Notes under the pieces: model-generated
Told to the model about the DNA's origin: nothing
Database searches by the model: none
The model's input: the letters and a program-made list of their open reading frames with translations, nothing else
From: Ilyomonas limi
GTDB lineage: Bacteria > Bacteroidota > Bacteroidia > Chitinophagales > Chitinophagaceae
Length of the DNA stretch: 35,683 bases
NCBI RefSeq assembly: GCF_005233845.1
Contig: NZ_SZQL01000029.1
Span: 1 to 35,683, forward strand
Direction of reading: 5' to 3'
Shown: in pieces, positions 15,510 through 23,633 of the stretch
How the letters are laid out: the number at the start of each line of letters is the position of its first letter
Numbering within the stretch: position 1 is the first letter of the stretch
Program-made: the position numbers and the translations under genes

Positions 15510-16145
15510 TTACTTTAAATTATAGATTTGCTGCAAAGCGTTTACATTGTTATTCTCTTTGGCTCTTTGTAATGAAAGTATAGAAGTATGATTGTTGAAT
15601 TGGCGGAGAAAACCAAGTTTGTCCTGCATATCTTTATATAAGGCGTCAATTCGCTCCAGCCTTTCATCGTCGCTCATCCTTAGCATACCATTGGTGATAA
15701 TGCTGGTGAGGTCATCTAAGTTCCTGAGGCTGCTATTAAGGAGTTGATTATACACCTTTCCTAAATAGGTTATCTCATCTGGTGAAAAATTAGTATCCTG
15801 TTTGAAGCGGTTGAATGCGGTTTTATATTCTTTAGTGAGTTCAATCTGGCTGGTAATAATATCAGTAACCTTTTTATAATTACATACGACCGGACTAACT
15901 TTTAAAAGCCCATCTAAAAATAACTGATGTAGGTTGAAGTTGCCTTCAGAGATGCTCTTAACAGCTTCATACCCCTGCGTTAATATGTCATAGCCTTCCT
16001 CCATATTGCTGAGTATGCTTTTCATTTGCGTGAGCTTTTCGACATCTAACAGCAAACGTTCCCCTTCATAAGATTGTGCACTTGCTTTATTTACAAAAGC
16101 ACATAAACAAAATACAAACTGTAGAATGATTGAGAAAGTTTTCAT
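15510..16145 (-). CDS. TraI-like periplasmic helical protein, copy 3
   Basis: A 211-residue secreted helical protein with a signal peptide (IILQFVFCLCAFVNKASAQ). The mature part includes MEEGYDILTQGYEAVKSIS, FKQDTNFSPDEITYLGKVYNQLL (about 135-157), MSDDERLERIDALYKDM and the C-terminal ILSLQRAKENNNVNALQQIYNLK. The last three blocks recur in the two genes upstream, so this is the third of three tandem paralogs. In Bacteroidetes elements one such gene (TraI, often annotated TerB-like) occupies this place between VirB4 and VirB6 homologues, where other systems carry VirB5. A minor-pilin or pilus-tip role is inferred from position. Confidence 0.75.
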   Translation of the reverse strand: MKTFSIILQFVFCLCAFVNKASAQSYEGERLLLDVEKLTQMKSILSNMEEGYDILTQGYEAVKSISEGNFNLHQLFLDGLLKVSPVVCNYKKVTDIITSQIELTKEYKTAFNRFKQDTNFSPDEITYLGKVYNQLLNSSLRNLDDLTSIITNGMLRMSDDERLERIDALYKDMQDKLGFLRQFNNHTSILSLQRAKENNNVNALQQIYNLK

Positions 16146-16150
16146 AAGTA

Positions 16151-16786
16151 TTACTTGAGATTATATAATGATTGTAATGTCTGCATATCATCGGATTCTT
16201 TTTGCCTGGATAGCATCAATACATTTACCTGTTCCTTAAAATGAGTGACAAATGTGTATTTGTCTTTCATATCATCATAAATGGCATCTATCCGTTTGAT
16301 GCGTTCATCCTCTTTCATTTCCAGCTGCCCATTGGTAGTAAGGTTGGTTAAATCAGTAATGTCATTGCCACATTTCTGCAGCATGCTTTTCATTACTGCT
16401 TTTACATAATGACGTTCATTATCCTGAATGGAATTATTACTTAAGACTTTATTGATAGCTGCGTTTAATTGTAAGATTTGGAGTTGCAGATTAATAGTGC
16501 CGGAAACTTTACTGTAACTGGAAACAGATGGACTTATCTGCTTTAAAGAATTGAAGTAATCATTATGTAAATGGAAATCTCCATCTTTAATATTGTGAAT
16601 GGCAGACAAGCCTCCCTGCACAATATTGTAACCTTCCTGCAGGTAATTCCCATATACCTGCAAGGCAATAATTTGCTTTTCTAAATATTCAATCTGTGTT
16701 TTACGCTGACGAAACCATTCGTCCCATGTTTGGGCTTTACAACACGTACTAATCAGGAGGATTACAAAAAAACAAAGCTTTTTCAT
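16151..16786 (-). CDS. TraI-like periplasmic helical protein, copy 2
   Basis: A 211-residue protein from the ATG at 16786 (MKKLCFFVILLISTCCKAQTW), which gives a clean signal peptide; the frame is open 14 codons further up but that would overlap the previous gene. It is the most divergent of the three paralogs: the FxQDTxFxPxEIxY block is replaced by NSIQDNERHYVKAVMKSML, while LTTNGQLEMKEDERIKRIDAIYDDMKDKY and the C-terminal LMLSRQKESDDMQTLQSLYNLK still align. Periplasmic location is inferred. It lies five bases before copy 3. Confidence 0.7.
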   Translation of the reverse strand: MKKLCFFVILLISTCCKAQTWDEWFRQRKTQIEYLEKQIIALQVYGNYLQEGYNIVQGGLSAIHNIKDGDFHLHNDYFNSLKQISPSVSSYSKVSGTINLQLQILQLNAAINKVLSNNSIQDNERHYVKAVMKSMLQKCGNDITDLTNLTTNGQLEMKEDERIKRIDAIYDDMKDKYTFVTHFKEQVNVLMLSRQKESDDMQTLQSLYNLK

Positions 16787-16814
16787 TGCATTCATTTGAA
16801 ATGACATTAAATAG

Positions 16815-17492
16815 TTATTGAAGTCCATATAAAGCTTTTACAGTAGCAATCTCATTTGCATCTTTAGACCGCTGTAGGCTCAATATTTTGTTTTGATTGG
16901 TGAACTGCTGCAAGTCGTTATAGTTGTTATCTATTGCATTACCAGCCGCATCAATTAGCTGCATTCGTTGTTCGTCGGACATTTGCGTGGTAAATGAATT
17001 AATCACCAGGAATAATTGATCTAAATTATTGAGGCTTTCATTTAGGATACCCGTGTACACTTTACTCATGTACTCAATTTCATTCGGTGTAAAATGTGTA
17101 TCCTGCCTGAATAAGCTGAGTGCGTGTTTGTATTCACCAGTAAGTGCCAACTGCTTTTGGGTGATTTCTTTAATACGATGATAAAGCGCAATCGCATCTT
17201 TTACTTTCCACAGTTCGTCAAAATAACCAGCATACAAGTCTTTCTGCTTTTGCGTCCAATCGGAAATGTCAGTAAGCTTTGTTTGCGATAAAACGTTCTC
17301 TATTTGCTTTTGTGCATTTTGTAGCCAAATCGTCTCATTCTGCATTCGTTGAATGCTGAGGTCAACGGCATTGATAACTTTTTTTACGCCTGCAGAGATA
17401 ACGCTTCCAATATCAAATTGTGCTTCTGTTTTGGCAGTAGGAAATACTGACATTAATAGAACGAAAGCAGTACTTATAAATAGACTTTTCAT
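16815..17492 (-). CDS. TraI-like periplasmic helical protein, copy 1
   Basis: A 225-residue protein starting at 17492 (MKSLFISTAFVLLMSVFPTAKTEAQ), which provides the signal peptide. The frame is open for 93 more codons upstream, but that part overlaps the small lipoprotein gene and has no family character. Mature blocks: WLQNAQKQIENVLSQTKL, KDLYAGYFDELWKVKDAI, FRQDTHFTPNEIEYMSKVY, MSDEQRMQLIDAAGN and ILSLQRSKDANEIATVKALYGLQ. It is the paralog closest to TraI of CTn elements (WxQNAQxxxEN, LYxxYFxELWxVK). It follows the lipoprotein stop by 10 bases. Confidence 0.75.
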   Translation of the reverse strand: MKSLFISTAFVLLMSVFPTAKTEAQFDIGSVISAGVKKVINAVDLSIQRMQNETIWLQNAQKQIENVLSQTKLTDISDWTQKQKDLYAGYFDELWKVKDAIALYHRIKEITQKQLALTGEYKHALSLFRQDTHFTPNEIEYMSKVYTGILNESLNNLDQLFLVINSFTTQMSDEQRMQLIDAAGNAIDNNYNDLQQFTNQNKILSLQRSKDANEIATVKALYGLQ

Positions 17493-17502
17493 AACAGTAG
17501 CA

Positions 17503-17868
17503 TTATTTGATTTTATAATAGGCACTGCCACCAACAAACATTTTGTTGCTGTCCGGCATGAACGAGAGCATCCGTTCCCGCTTTTGCTCGTAAAGTATTT
17601 TATCTCTGGGGTTATATACTGCCGACCAGTTTTCCGTAGTTCGTTCCGGTGCCGATAACTGGTTATTGCGGAGCCTTCGAAAAGTGGTTCTGTGGAGAAT
17701 AAAGTAAGAATTAACACCATCAATTTTGCTGATGATAAGGGTATCTTCCCCTTTACTATATAACCCTTCAAAGTGTCTGATGTACACGCCGGGTATGAAT
17801 GCTTTTACATCCGTTGTACCGGAGTTGCAACTGATTGCAGCAATTGCCAGAATGATGAATAGTCTCAT
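17503..17868 (-). CDS. Small lipoprotein of the tra operon
   Basis: A 121-residue lipoprotein: MRLFIILAIAAISC has a lipobox with Cys14 as the acylated residue. The mature part is a small beta-rich domain with FIPGVYIRHFEGLYSKGEDTLII, a basic FRRLRNNQLSAPE turn and RMLSFMPDSNKMFVGGSAYYK at the end. Similar short lipoproteins sit after traG in many Bacteroidetes conjugative elements. The function is unknown; an outer-membrane or periplasmic assembly role is inferred. It lies between traG (29 bases) and the first TraI-like gene (10 bases). Confidence 0.75.
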   Translation of the reverse strand: MRLFIILAIAAISCNSGTTDVKAFIPGVYIRHFEGLYSKGEDTLIISKIDGVNSYFILHRTTFRRLRNNQLSAPERTTENWSAVYNPRDKILYEQKRERMLSFMPDSNKMFVGGSAYYKIK

Positions 17869-17897
17869 AGTTTAAATTGTTTAAGTGGTATAAAATT

Positions 17898-20360
17898 CTA
17901 CTTGGATATTTCATGTTGTTCCGAAGCCAATAGTGCTATGCCTTTTTCCATACTGCCGCGTTTCCTGGCATACGCCTGCACTTTTACTTTTTCTTTTTCT
18001 TCTGTGGTATAAGCCAGGTATTCTTCCGGTGATACTTCGGTTCTGTAAACTCTCGATAGTGTGCCTCCTAATGAGATAAATACTTCTTTATATTTCCGGG
18101 CGGGATCATTTGCTTTGTTGATACTCAGTACCAGCATTTTTTCTTTATCCGTTAATCCCAATAGCTCCTGCACCTGGTCAAACTTGTTTTGATACTTACT
18201 TTGATCCAACAGAATCTTGCAATCACTGTTGTTAATGATGGCTTGCTTTACTACCGGAGAACTGATTATATCCTCCACTTCCTGCGTTACTACCACTGCT
18301 TCCCCATAAAATTTGCGAACGGTTTTAAAGAGGTATTTGATGTACTCTGCCATACCCTCTTTGGCAATCGCTTTCCATGCTTCTTCAATCAGTATCATTT
18401 TGCGGATGCCTTTCAGCTTACGCATTTTGGAAATAAATACTTCCATAATGATGATAGTCACTACCGGAAAAAGAATAGGGTGATCTTTGATATTATCCAG
18501 TTCAAAGACAATGAAACGTTGTTGCAGTAAGTCGAGGTTTTCTTCCGCATTCAGCAGGTAATCAAATTCGCCACCGATATAGTAAGGGCGTAAAACATAG
18601 AGAAAGTTGTGGATGTCAAAGTCCTTTTCCTTCACCTTGTCGTTGCTGAGCACCAGCGTAAATTCATCTCTTACAAACTCATAAAAACTATTGAAGCAGG
18701 GAAAGAGAAAAGAATGCTTACTCAACTGCTCATAATACAACTGCAGGGCATTGGATAGGGCAACATACTCACTACGGTTGTACGTCTCAGTATCTTTCTT
18801 CCATAGAGCAAGTAAAAGTGTTTTAATACTTTCTTTTTTCTCTGTGTCGAGTACATCTCCTTCACCGATATAAAACGGATTGAAACGGATGGGATTGGTT
18901 TCGCTGTAAGTAAAGTAGTATCCATTTACCAAATCACACAAGCCTTTATAGCTATGACCTACATCCACCAGTACTACATGTGTCCCTTGCTCATAATAGC
19001 TGCGAACCATGTGATTGGTAAAAAAGGATTTACCACTGCCGGAAGGACCAAGAATGAACTTGTTCCTGTTGGTACAAATGCCTTTTAGTACCGGCTCATC
19101 ACTGATGTCCACATGCACGGGCTTGCCGGTTAAGCGGTCTCCTAACCGGATGCCGAAAGGACTGAGTGAAGAGCGATAGGCTGTTTCCAGGTTTAAAAAG
19201 CAGGTTGCCTGTTCAATGAAGGTATCAAAGGTGTCATTCATGGGGAAATCCGCTTCATTGCCGGGCATGCCTGCCCACCATATCTGTGCAGCACCGGCGG
19301 TTTCCTGCTTAGGCGTAGCATCTATCTGCGCTAAAGCAGAAGATACCCTATTCTTCAACTCCTTCAATCGTTCCTTTTCTGCTGTCCATACCAATACATT
19401 GAAATGCGCTTTTACGGGCTGCCGCTGCTCCGCAATAGCTTCATTTAAATAATCGTTTACGGCATCTCTTGCAATAGTATTCTCCCTCGAATAAGCAGAA
19501 AGGGACTGAAGGCGCAGGCGCTTGCTTTCTAACTGCTTTAAAGTTTTTGCTGCATCATCGATAAAGATGTATTGATTGTAAATATGATTGCAGGACAATA
19601 ATTGATCTAACACGGAAGTAAATCCTATACTAAACTTTGTTTTATCTGTGGAGTACTTATCATAATTAATCCTTGAGCCGCAAAGCGGTGGCAGGTCATT
19701 GACATCAGCAAGCGTAAATAACTGGCAATGCTGATCTCCGATTGTTATCGAACCATGCAGTTCAATATCCTTTATTACAGCTTGTGCTCTATCCTGCAGG
19801 AAGCAGTAGCGTTCCGGCAAGCCTGCTCTTGCTGGCGTACTTGCTAAATCTTCATTTCTTAATCTGCGTAAAGAAACAAATCCGCTATCTGTTAATATCT
19901 GTTCAAACTGCCCGGCACTATCGAAGAACTCCTGGATGAATAATGCATTTATAGACTGCACAGGTACGATGCTTTTCCTGATTAAAGTAGAAAGTAGGGA
20001 ATTAGAAAGTTTACGACCAGCAGGCTTTTTGGTAAGCATGATATAACACTGGTGTTCTAAATAAGGGCGTTCATTAAAGAACCGTTCACTGCTGCGGGAT
20101 AAAAACGAAGTCTGCCTTTCAAAATCTGCTTCGTACTTCGATTCTATAAACCAATCCTGCTTATGGAATACCGTATGTTTAGGTAATACTTTGATTGCTT
20201 TGATCCACGCCTGGTGAAAGGCTTCATATTCGTCATTGCTCAATGTAAACAGTTCCGGCAGCGTCACTTTATAAGCAATGGTTATATCTCCTTGCCTGGA
20301 CAGAATGCAGTCTTGTTCAATTCCCAATATGGGTAATACATTATCTAGTTCCTTAATCAT
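17898..20360 (-). CDS. traG: TraG-family conjugation ATPase, VirB4-like
   Basis: An 820-residue ATPase that powers assembly of the mating channel at the inner membrane. Residues 1-400 form the N-terminal domain (LPILGIEQDCILSRQGDIT at the start). The ATPase domain has Walker A GPSGSGKS at 438-445, then VLVDVGHSYKGLC, and Walker B MILIEEAW at 655-662, followed by AEYIKYLFKTVRKFYGEAVVVTQE. Length is normal for Bacteroidetes TraG. In this nomenclature TraG is VirB4, not the VirD4 coupling protein. It starts 10 bases after traF. Confidence 0.95.
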   Translation of the reverse strand: MIKELDNVLPILGIEQDCILSRQGDITIAYKVTLPELFTLSNDEYEAFHQAWIKAIKVLPKHTVFHKQDWFIESKYEADFERQTSFLSRSSERFFNERPYLEHQCYIMLTKKPAGRKLSNSLLSTLIRKSIVPVQSINALFIQEFFDSAGQFEQILTDSGFVSLRRLRNEDLASTPARAGLPERYCFLQDRAQAVIKDIELHGSITIGDQHCQLFTLADVNDLPPLCGSRINYDKYSTDKTKFSIGFTSVLDQLLSCNHIYNQYIFIDDAAKTLKQLESKRLRLQSLSAYSRENTIARDAVNDYLNEAIAEQRQPVKAHFNVLVWTAEKERLKELKNRVSSALAQIDATPKQETAGAAQIWWAGMPGNEADFPMNDTFDTFIEQATCFLNLETAYRSSLSPFGIRLGDRLTGKPVHVDISDEPVLKGICTNRNKFILGPSGSGKSFFTNHMVRSYYEQGTHVVLVDVGHSYKGLCDLVNGYYFTYSETNPIRFNPFYIGEGDVLDTEKKESIKTLLLALWKKDTETYNRSEYVALSNALQLYYEQLSKHSFLFPCFNSFYEFVRDEFTLVLSNDKVKEKDFDIHNFLYVLRPYYIGGEFDYLLNAEENLDLLQQRFIVFELDNIKDHPILFPVVTIIIMEVFISKMRKLKGIRKMILIEEAWKAIAKEGMAEYIKYLFKTVRKFYGEAVVVTQEVEDIISSPVVKQAIINNSDCKILLDQSKYQNKFDQVQELLGLTDKEKMLVLSINKANDPARKYKEVFISLGGTLSRVYRTEVSPEEYLAYTTEEKEKVKVQAYARKRGSMEKGIALLASEQHEISK

Positions 20361-20370
20361 GTTTACTTCC

Positions 20371-20700
20371 TTAATTTTTCAGAATAGTTCTAAATCCTTT
20401 TACGTTCCGGCTACTGCATTTGATAACTTTTGGGGTCCTTTTTAAGGCTGCTTTCTTCATCATACCATGTTCACCATACTTATGACTTAATCTTTGCACA
20501 TGAATAAATAAGGTAGTTCCGGAGAAGATAATGATGAGCAGGCACAGGTACGTATTGATACCAATAAGGTACATTACAACAAACACAATGAGCAGTATTA
20601 CTAAGCCTCCGCCTAAATACCAGACATACTGGGCTTTCAGTCCCTTAAATTCAACAGGTTTGTTGATGCCTTTATTAATTTTGTAAACACTGTTTGCCAT
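20371..20700 (-). CDS. traF: Conjugative transposon TraF, VirB3-like (DUF4133)
   Basis: A 109-residue inner-membrane protein starting MANSVYKINKGINKPVEFKGL, the typical start of DUF4133 proteins. Two adjacent membrane segments lie at about 26-47 and 49-67 (YVWYLGGGLVILLIVFVVMYL, YLCLLIIIFSGTTLFI), followed by a basic cytoplasmic tail. VirB3-like proteins work directly with the VirB4 ATPase encoded next. An upstream in-frame ATG at 20718 would add six residues; the inner start is chosen by family fit. Confidence 0.9.
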   Translation of the reverse strand: MANSVYKINKGINKPVEFKGLKAQYVWYLGGGLVILLIVFVVMYLIGINTYLCLLIIIFSGTTLFIHVQRLSHKYGEHGMMKKAALKRTPKVIKCSSRNVKGFRTILKN

Positions 20701-20725
20701 AAAACTCCTATGCTGCACCCTGCTC

Positions 20726-21070
20726 TTAAATACCGAAGAATGATTTTAGTACAGTGGCTACAATCACCAGGAATATGCAACTGCCAAACCATGCAGCAGC
20801 TACTTTGCCGGTGTCATGATCGCCCTGGTTCCACTTCTGATATACCTTTACCGCACCGATAATACCGCTGACTGCCCCAATGGCATACATCAGGTTACAG
20901 CCGGTATCAAAGTAACTGACGACCATATCGGTTGCCTCCTGAATACCTGCATTACCATCTGCTGTTTGGGCTAAGAGATTAGATGCAAACACGGTAACCA
21001 TAATTGCTGCTAAAACAGCTTGCTTTCTTTTACGCCTGATAACATTTCCTACACACCTGTTCATTTTCAC
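20726..21070 (-). CDS. traE: Conjugative transposon TraE, VirB2-like pilin (DUF4134)
   Basis: A 114-residue protein with a basic start, a signal segment (VLAAIMVTVFASNLLAQ), and two membrane segments at about 57-77 and 92-112 separated by QKWNQGDHDTGKVAAAWFGS, a hallmark of DUF4134 proteins. It is the likely pilin subunit (VirB2 equivalent). It is the first of the core tra genes here, preceded by a 160-base gap that holds an imperfect hairpin and may contain its own promoter. Confidence 0.9.
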   Translation of the reverse strand: MKMNRCVGNVIRRKRKQAVLAAIMVTVFASNLLAQTADGNAGIQEATDMVVSYFDTGCNLMYAIGAVSGIIGAVKVYQKWNQGDHDTGKVAAAWFGSCIFLVIVATVLKSFFGI

Positions 21071-21231
21071 TTATTTTATTTTTGATACTTAAATGTTCTT
21101 GCTGACCTGATGCTCCCCATCCCTAACGCGCTGGCAGGGACAGGAAGACAAACAGGTGTCCCCCCTGCATGATGACTTCTATCGCACTCGGATCTACTGC
21201 GCTACATGGCATGCAAGGGTGATTGTTCCAA

Positions 21232-21723
21232 TCAGCCATCCCACAACTCATTCAATTCATCTTCACGCCAATGAATGGAACAATTATTTTCGGAAGCAGT
21301 AGCAATTACACCGGCTAATACACTGCGGAGACTACTGTTAATAAGAGCAGGATATTTATGAAGTATTTTGCGGAAGTTTATTAGCAACTCCTCTTTACTG
21401 ACTTCAGCACCGCACGCCTGGGTGTATGCATCAATTTCATCTACGAAATCCTGTACATCAGGAGGAGTAGTTGGTGGTTCATCGTCAGCAGGTAATATAT
21501 CTTCTGATGCTGGATCGTTAGAAAGAATTTTGTTTTCAACATTTGCATCTTCAGTTGTAAACAGGTCTTGTTTAGCTGTAACAGGTAAACGATCCTTTTC
21601 TTTTGGCTTTAAAAGCAGGCTTATGTCTTTTCGGTAATACAATAAGCCAATCACAATATAGTATCCAATCAGGCACAAGCCTGTAATGAGGACAAAGTTT
21701 GCCCAGGTTAATGATAAATTCAT
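21232..21723 (-). CDS. One-TM protein upstream of traE
   Basis: A 163-residue protein from the inner ATG (MNLSLTWANFVLITGLCL). One membrane segment lies at about 8-29 with a short outside start. It is followed by KPKEKDR, an acidic Pro/Asp-rich linker and a helical C-terminal domain (VQDFVDEIDAYTQACG, LLINFRKILHKYPALINSSLRSVLAGVIATAS, HWREDELNELWD). Genes of this outline precede traE in some Bacteroidetes elements, but I do not recognise a named family. The likely role is in conjugation by position. Confidence 0.6.
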   Translation of the reverse strand: MNLSLTWANFVLITGLCLIGYYIVIGLLYYRKDISLLLKPKEKDRLPVTAKQDLFTTEDANVENKILSNDPASEDILPADDEPPTTPPDVQDFVDEIDAYTQACGAEVSKEELLINFRKILHKYPALINSSLRSVLAGVIATASENNCSIHWREDELNELWDG

Positions 21724-21770
21724 AACACACAATTTTCTTACTTCACAATATCACAGTTCGTAATTCAGCT

Positions 21771-22187
21771 TTATATGGCTGAAACAGATTGATCTTTTTT
21801 TAAACGCAAGGATTGAAACTGTTTAAGTATAAATAACAGTAGAGCTAACAAGAAAATAATTAACACAACTAAAGGAACGAATTGCCGGAATGTAGGATAG
21901 TTGTAATCGCCTCCCGGTTGCATAAAAAAACAAAGCAGGGATAAAATAAAACAAACCGAAGCTGCTAATCGTATTAATGCGACTATAGATGAACGTTTCA
22001 GATACAGTGAGGCTATAATTAGCATAATACCCCCTATTCCTAAAAGAGAATGTAGCACACCATGTGATAACCCCAACAGTAATATAAAAATGTAAAAGGC
22101 TCCGTTAGATTGACCACTGATGATTAAACCACAAAAAAGTATGCAGATGGTTACAGGATGCACTAAAAAACGTTTTACTTTTTGCAT
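21771..22187 (-). CDS. Small polytopic membrane protein
   Basis: A 138-residue protein that is almost entirely hydrophobic, with four to five membrane segments (about 9-28, 30-44, 46-63, 68-88 and 104-124) and a short basic C-terminal tail. A conserved-looking GLSHGVLHSLLGIGG turn lies between segments two and three. The gene is 20 bases downstream of the lipoprotein gene in the same direction, so the two are probably co-transcribed. It could protect against, or anchor, the lipoprotein product; this is inference from pairing alone. Confidence 0.55.
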   Translation of the reverse strand: MQKVKRFLVHPVTICILFCGLIISGQSNGAFYIFILLLGLSHGVLHSLLGIGGIMLIIASLYLKRSSIVALIRLAASVCFILSLLCFFMQPGGDYNYPTFRQFVPLVVLIIFLLALLLFILKQFQSLRLKKDQSVSAI

Positions 22188-22207
22188 ATAAATTAGTTTA
22201 AATTAAC

Positions 22208-23542
22208 TTAATTACAACTACCATGACTACCGCCTGCATACCCACAGACACCGGGAACATCAGCCGTTCCATACGAAGTATTGCCAGAAGCTTGTAACGC
22301 TTGTATTTGGTAGTATAAACCCTGTGGCGTATTCGATAAAGTTACAGTGGTTGGCAGTGGATATGTTGAAGTTGGTATTGGAAACTGAGGAATGGTAAGT
22401 GGTGATGAACTTGCAGCATTAAATACGCTCAGTGCAAAGTCTGTACAATTCCATGTAGTTATATTATAATCATATCCTGCAATAGCTTGTACCTTATTTA
22501 AGGCTGCCTGAAACTGGCTGTTGTTAACTGTTAGTGTAAGAGAAGCATTGAACTCATGTCCTGCATTATCCACTACTTTACTATCTATAGATACATTAGC
22601 AGGCGCTTTCCAACCAAATTCCGGATAGAAGCCAAAGTTCTGCTGTATGCTTTGACCTCCACCCGACTTGCTTAATTGTACGAAACTATGACCTGGAGAG
22701 TTTGTACTCCAATCAAATATTTTGGATGGATCTCCATTGACGGGCAAATCAGAGAAAATAGTGATTTTATAGGTTGCATTTACATCTGATACTGTACTGA
22801 AGCACTTAATATAATCTTCCACTTTGATTGGAGATTCATCATTCGGCTCAATTTCAATAATAATTGTATTGTCCTCCGTTACAGTATTATTACTGCTACC
22901 GCTTCCGCTTGCCGGACCGTAAGTGTATCCGCCGCTATTATCAGAGCCACCGGTGCCGCTTCCACCAAAATACAAACCATCATACCAGTACCAGTCCATT
23001 CCGGTATCCGCATCCGTATAAGAGGTTACAACCACATCCGGAAGGGTTTGCTCCCCTGCAGGCTCCTCCTGCTCATCTGCAGGTTTTGCCATAGCGGTCG
23101 CACCGGTGCCTACTTTCCACCTGCCATTAGTTACTTCCTGTATATTACTGTATTGTCTGTTCAGCGTGCTGATAACAAACCTGCCATTAAACTTTTGATG
23201 CTTTCGCGTATGGTACTGTTCCTTATCCACATGTATCAGCTTTCCACCCTTTACATTTCCCAGGCTATCGGTTTGTAACAAGATAAAATCGGTAGCCATA
23301 CTCTTATGGAGCAAACCTATCCTTACAAAATAATAATTACCCTGGGCGTTTTTGCTTTTAAATACCTGAGAAAAGTTTACGTGGCTGTAATCACTGGCTG
23401 ATAAGCTGTCCTTTAATTGTTGCTGAACAGTATTAAAGAATTGCTCATCACGTTGCAAAACACTTACGGCTTTAAATCCTTCGTCCTTTTTGCAGGAAAA
23501 GAAGAATAAGACAGTGGCTGCTACTATTATCAGGTGTTTCAT
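22208..23542 (-). CDS. Modular lipoprotein with papain-like C-terminal region
   Basis: A 444-residue exported lipoprotein: lipobox LFFFSC with Cys17, followed by KKDE. Residues 25-145 form a globular N-terminal domain. Residues about 150-225 are a low-complexity linker (EQEEPAGEQ, LPDVVVTSY, then Gly/Ser/Asn-rich). The C-terminal domain has SPGHSFVQL with His285 and NCTDFALSVFNAA with Cys366. A GH(S/T)F block before an NCTDFA block is the order of circularly permuted NlpC/P60 or LRAT-like papain-fold enzymes, so a hydrolase acting on peptides or lipids is proposed. A small membrane protein follows by 20 bases. The domain call is by motif only; no catalytic activity is demonstrated. Confidence 0.6.
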   Translation of the reverse strand: MKHLIIVAATVLFFFSCKKDEGFKAVSVLQRDEQFFNTVQQQLKDSLSASDYSHVNFSQVFKSKNAQGNYYFVRIGLLHKSMATDFILLQTDSLGNVKGGKLIHVDKEQYHTRKHQKFNGRFVISTLNRQYSNIQEVTNGRWKVGTGATAMAKPADEQEEPAGEQTLPDVVVTSYTDADTGMDWYWYDGLYFGGSGTGGSDNSGGYTYGPASGSGSSNNTVTEDNTIIIEIEPNDESPIKVEDYIKCFSTVSDVNATYKITIFSDLPVNGDPSKIFDWSTNSPGHSFVQLSKSGGGQSIQQNFGFYPEFGWKAPANVSIDSKVVDNAGHEFNASLTLTVNNSQFQAALNKVQAIAGYDYNITTWNCTDFALSVFNAASSSPLTIPQFPIPTSTYPLPTTVTLSNTPQGLYYQIQALQASGNTSYGTADVPGVCGYAGGSHGSCN

Positions 23543-23633
23543 AGTCCCTATTTGATATTGTAAAATTAGGTGCAGCTACGAGGACGGTGTATTGCGAAAT
23601 GACAAGAAATTGAATTGTAAAATGTCAATAATA

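Noticed and set aside
17493-17771. 93-codon N-terminal extension of the first TraI-like gene
   Set aside because: It overlaps the lipoprotein gene in another frame; the inner ATG at 17492 gives a proper signal peptide.
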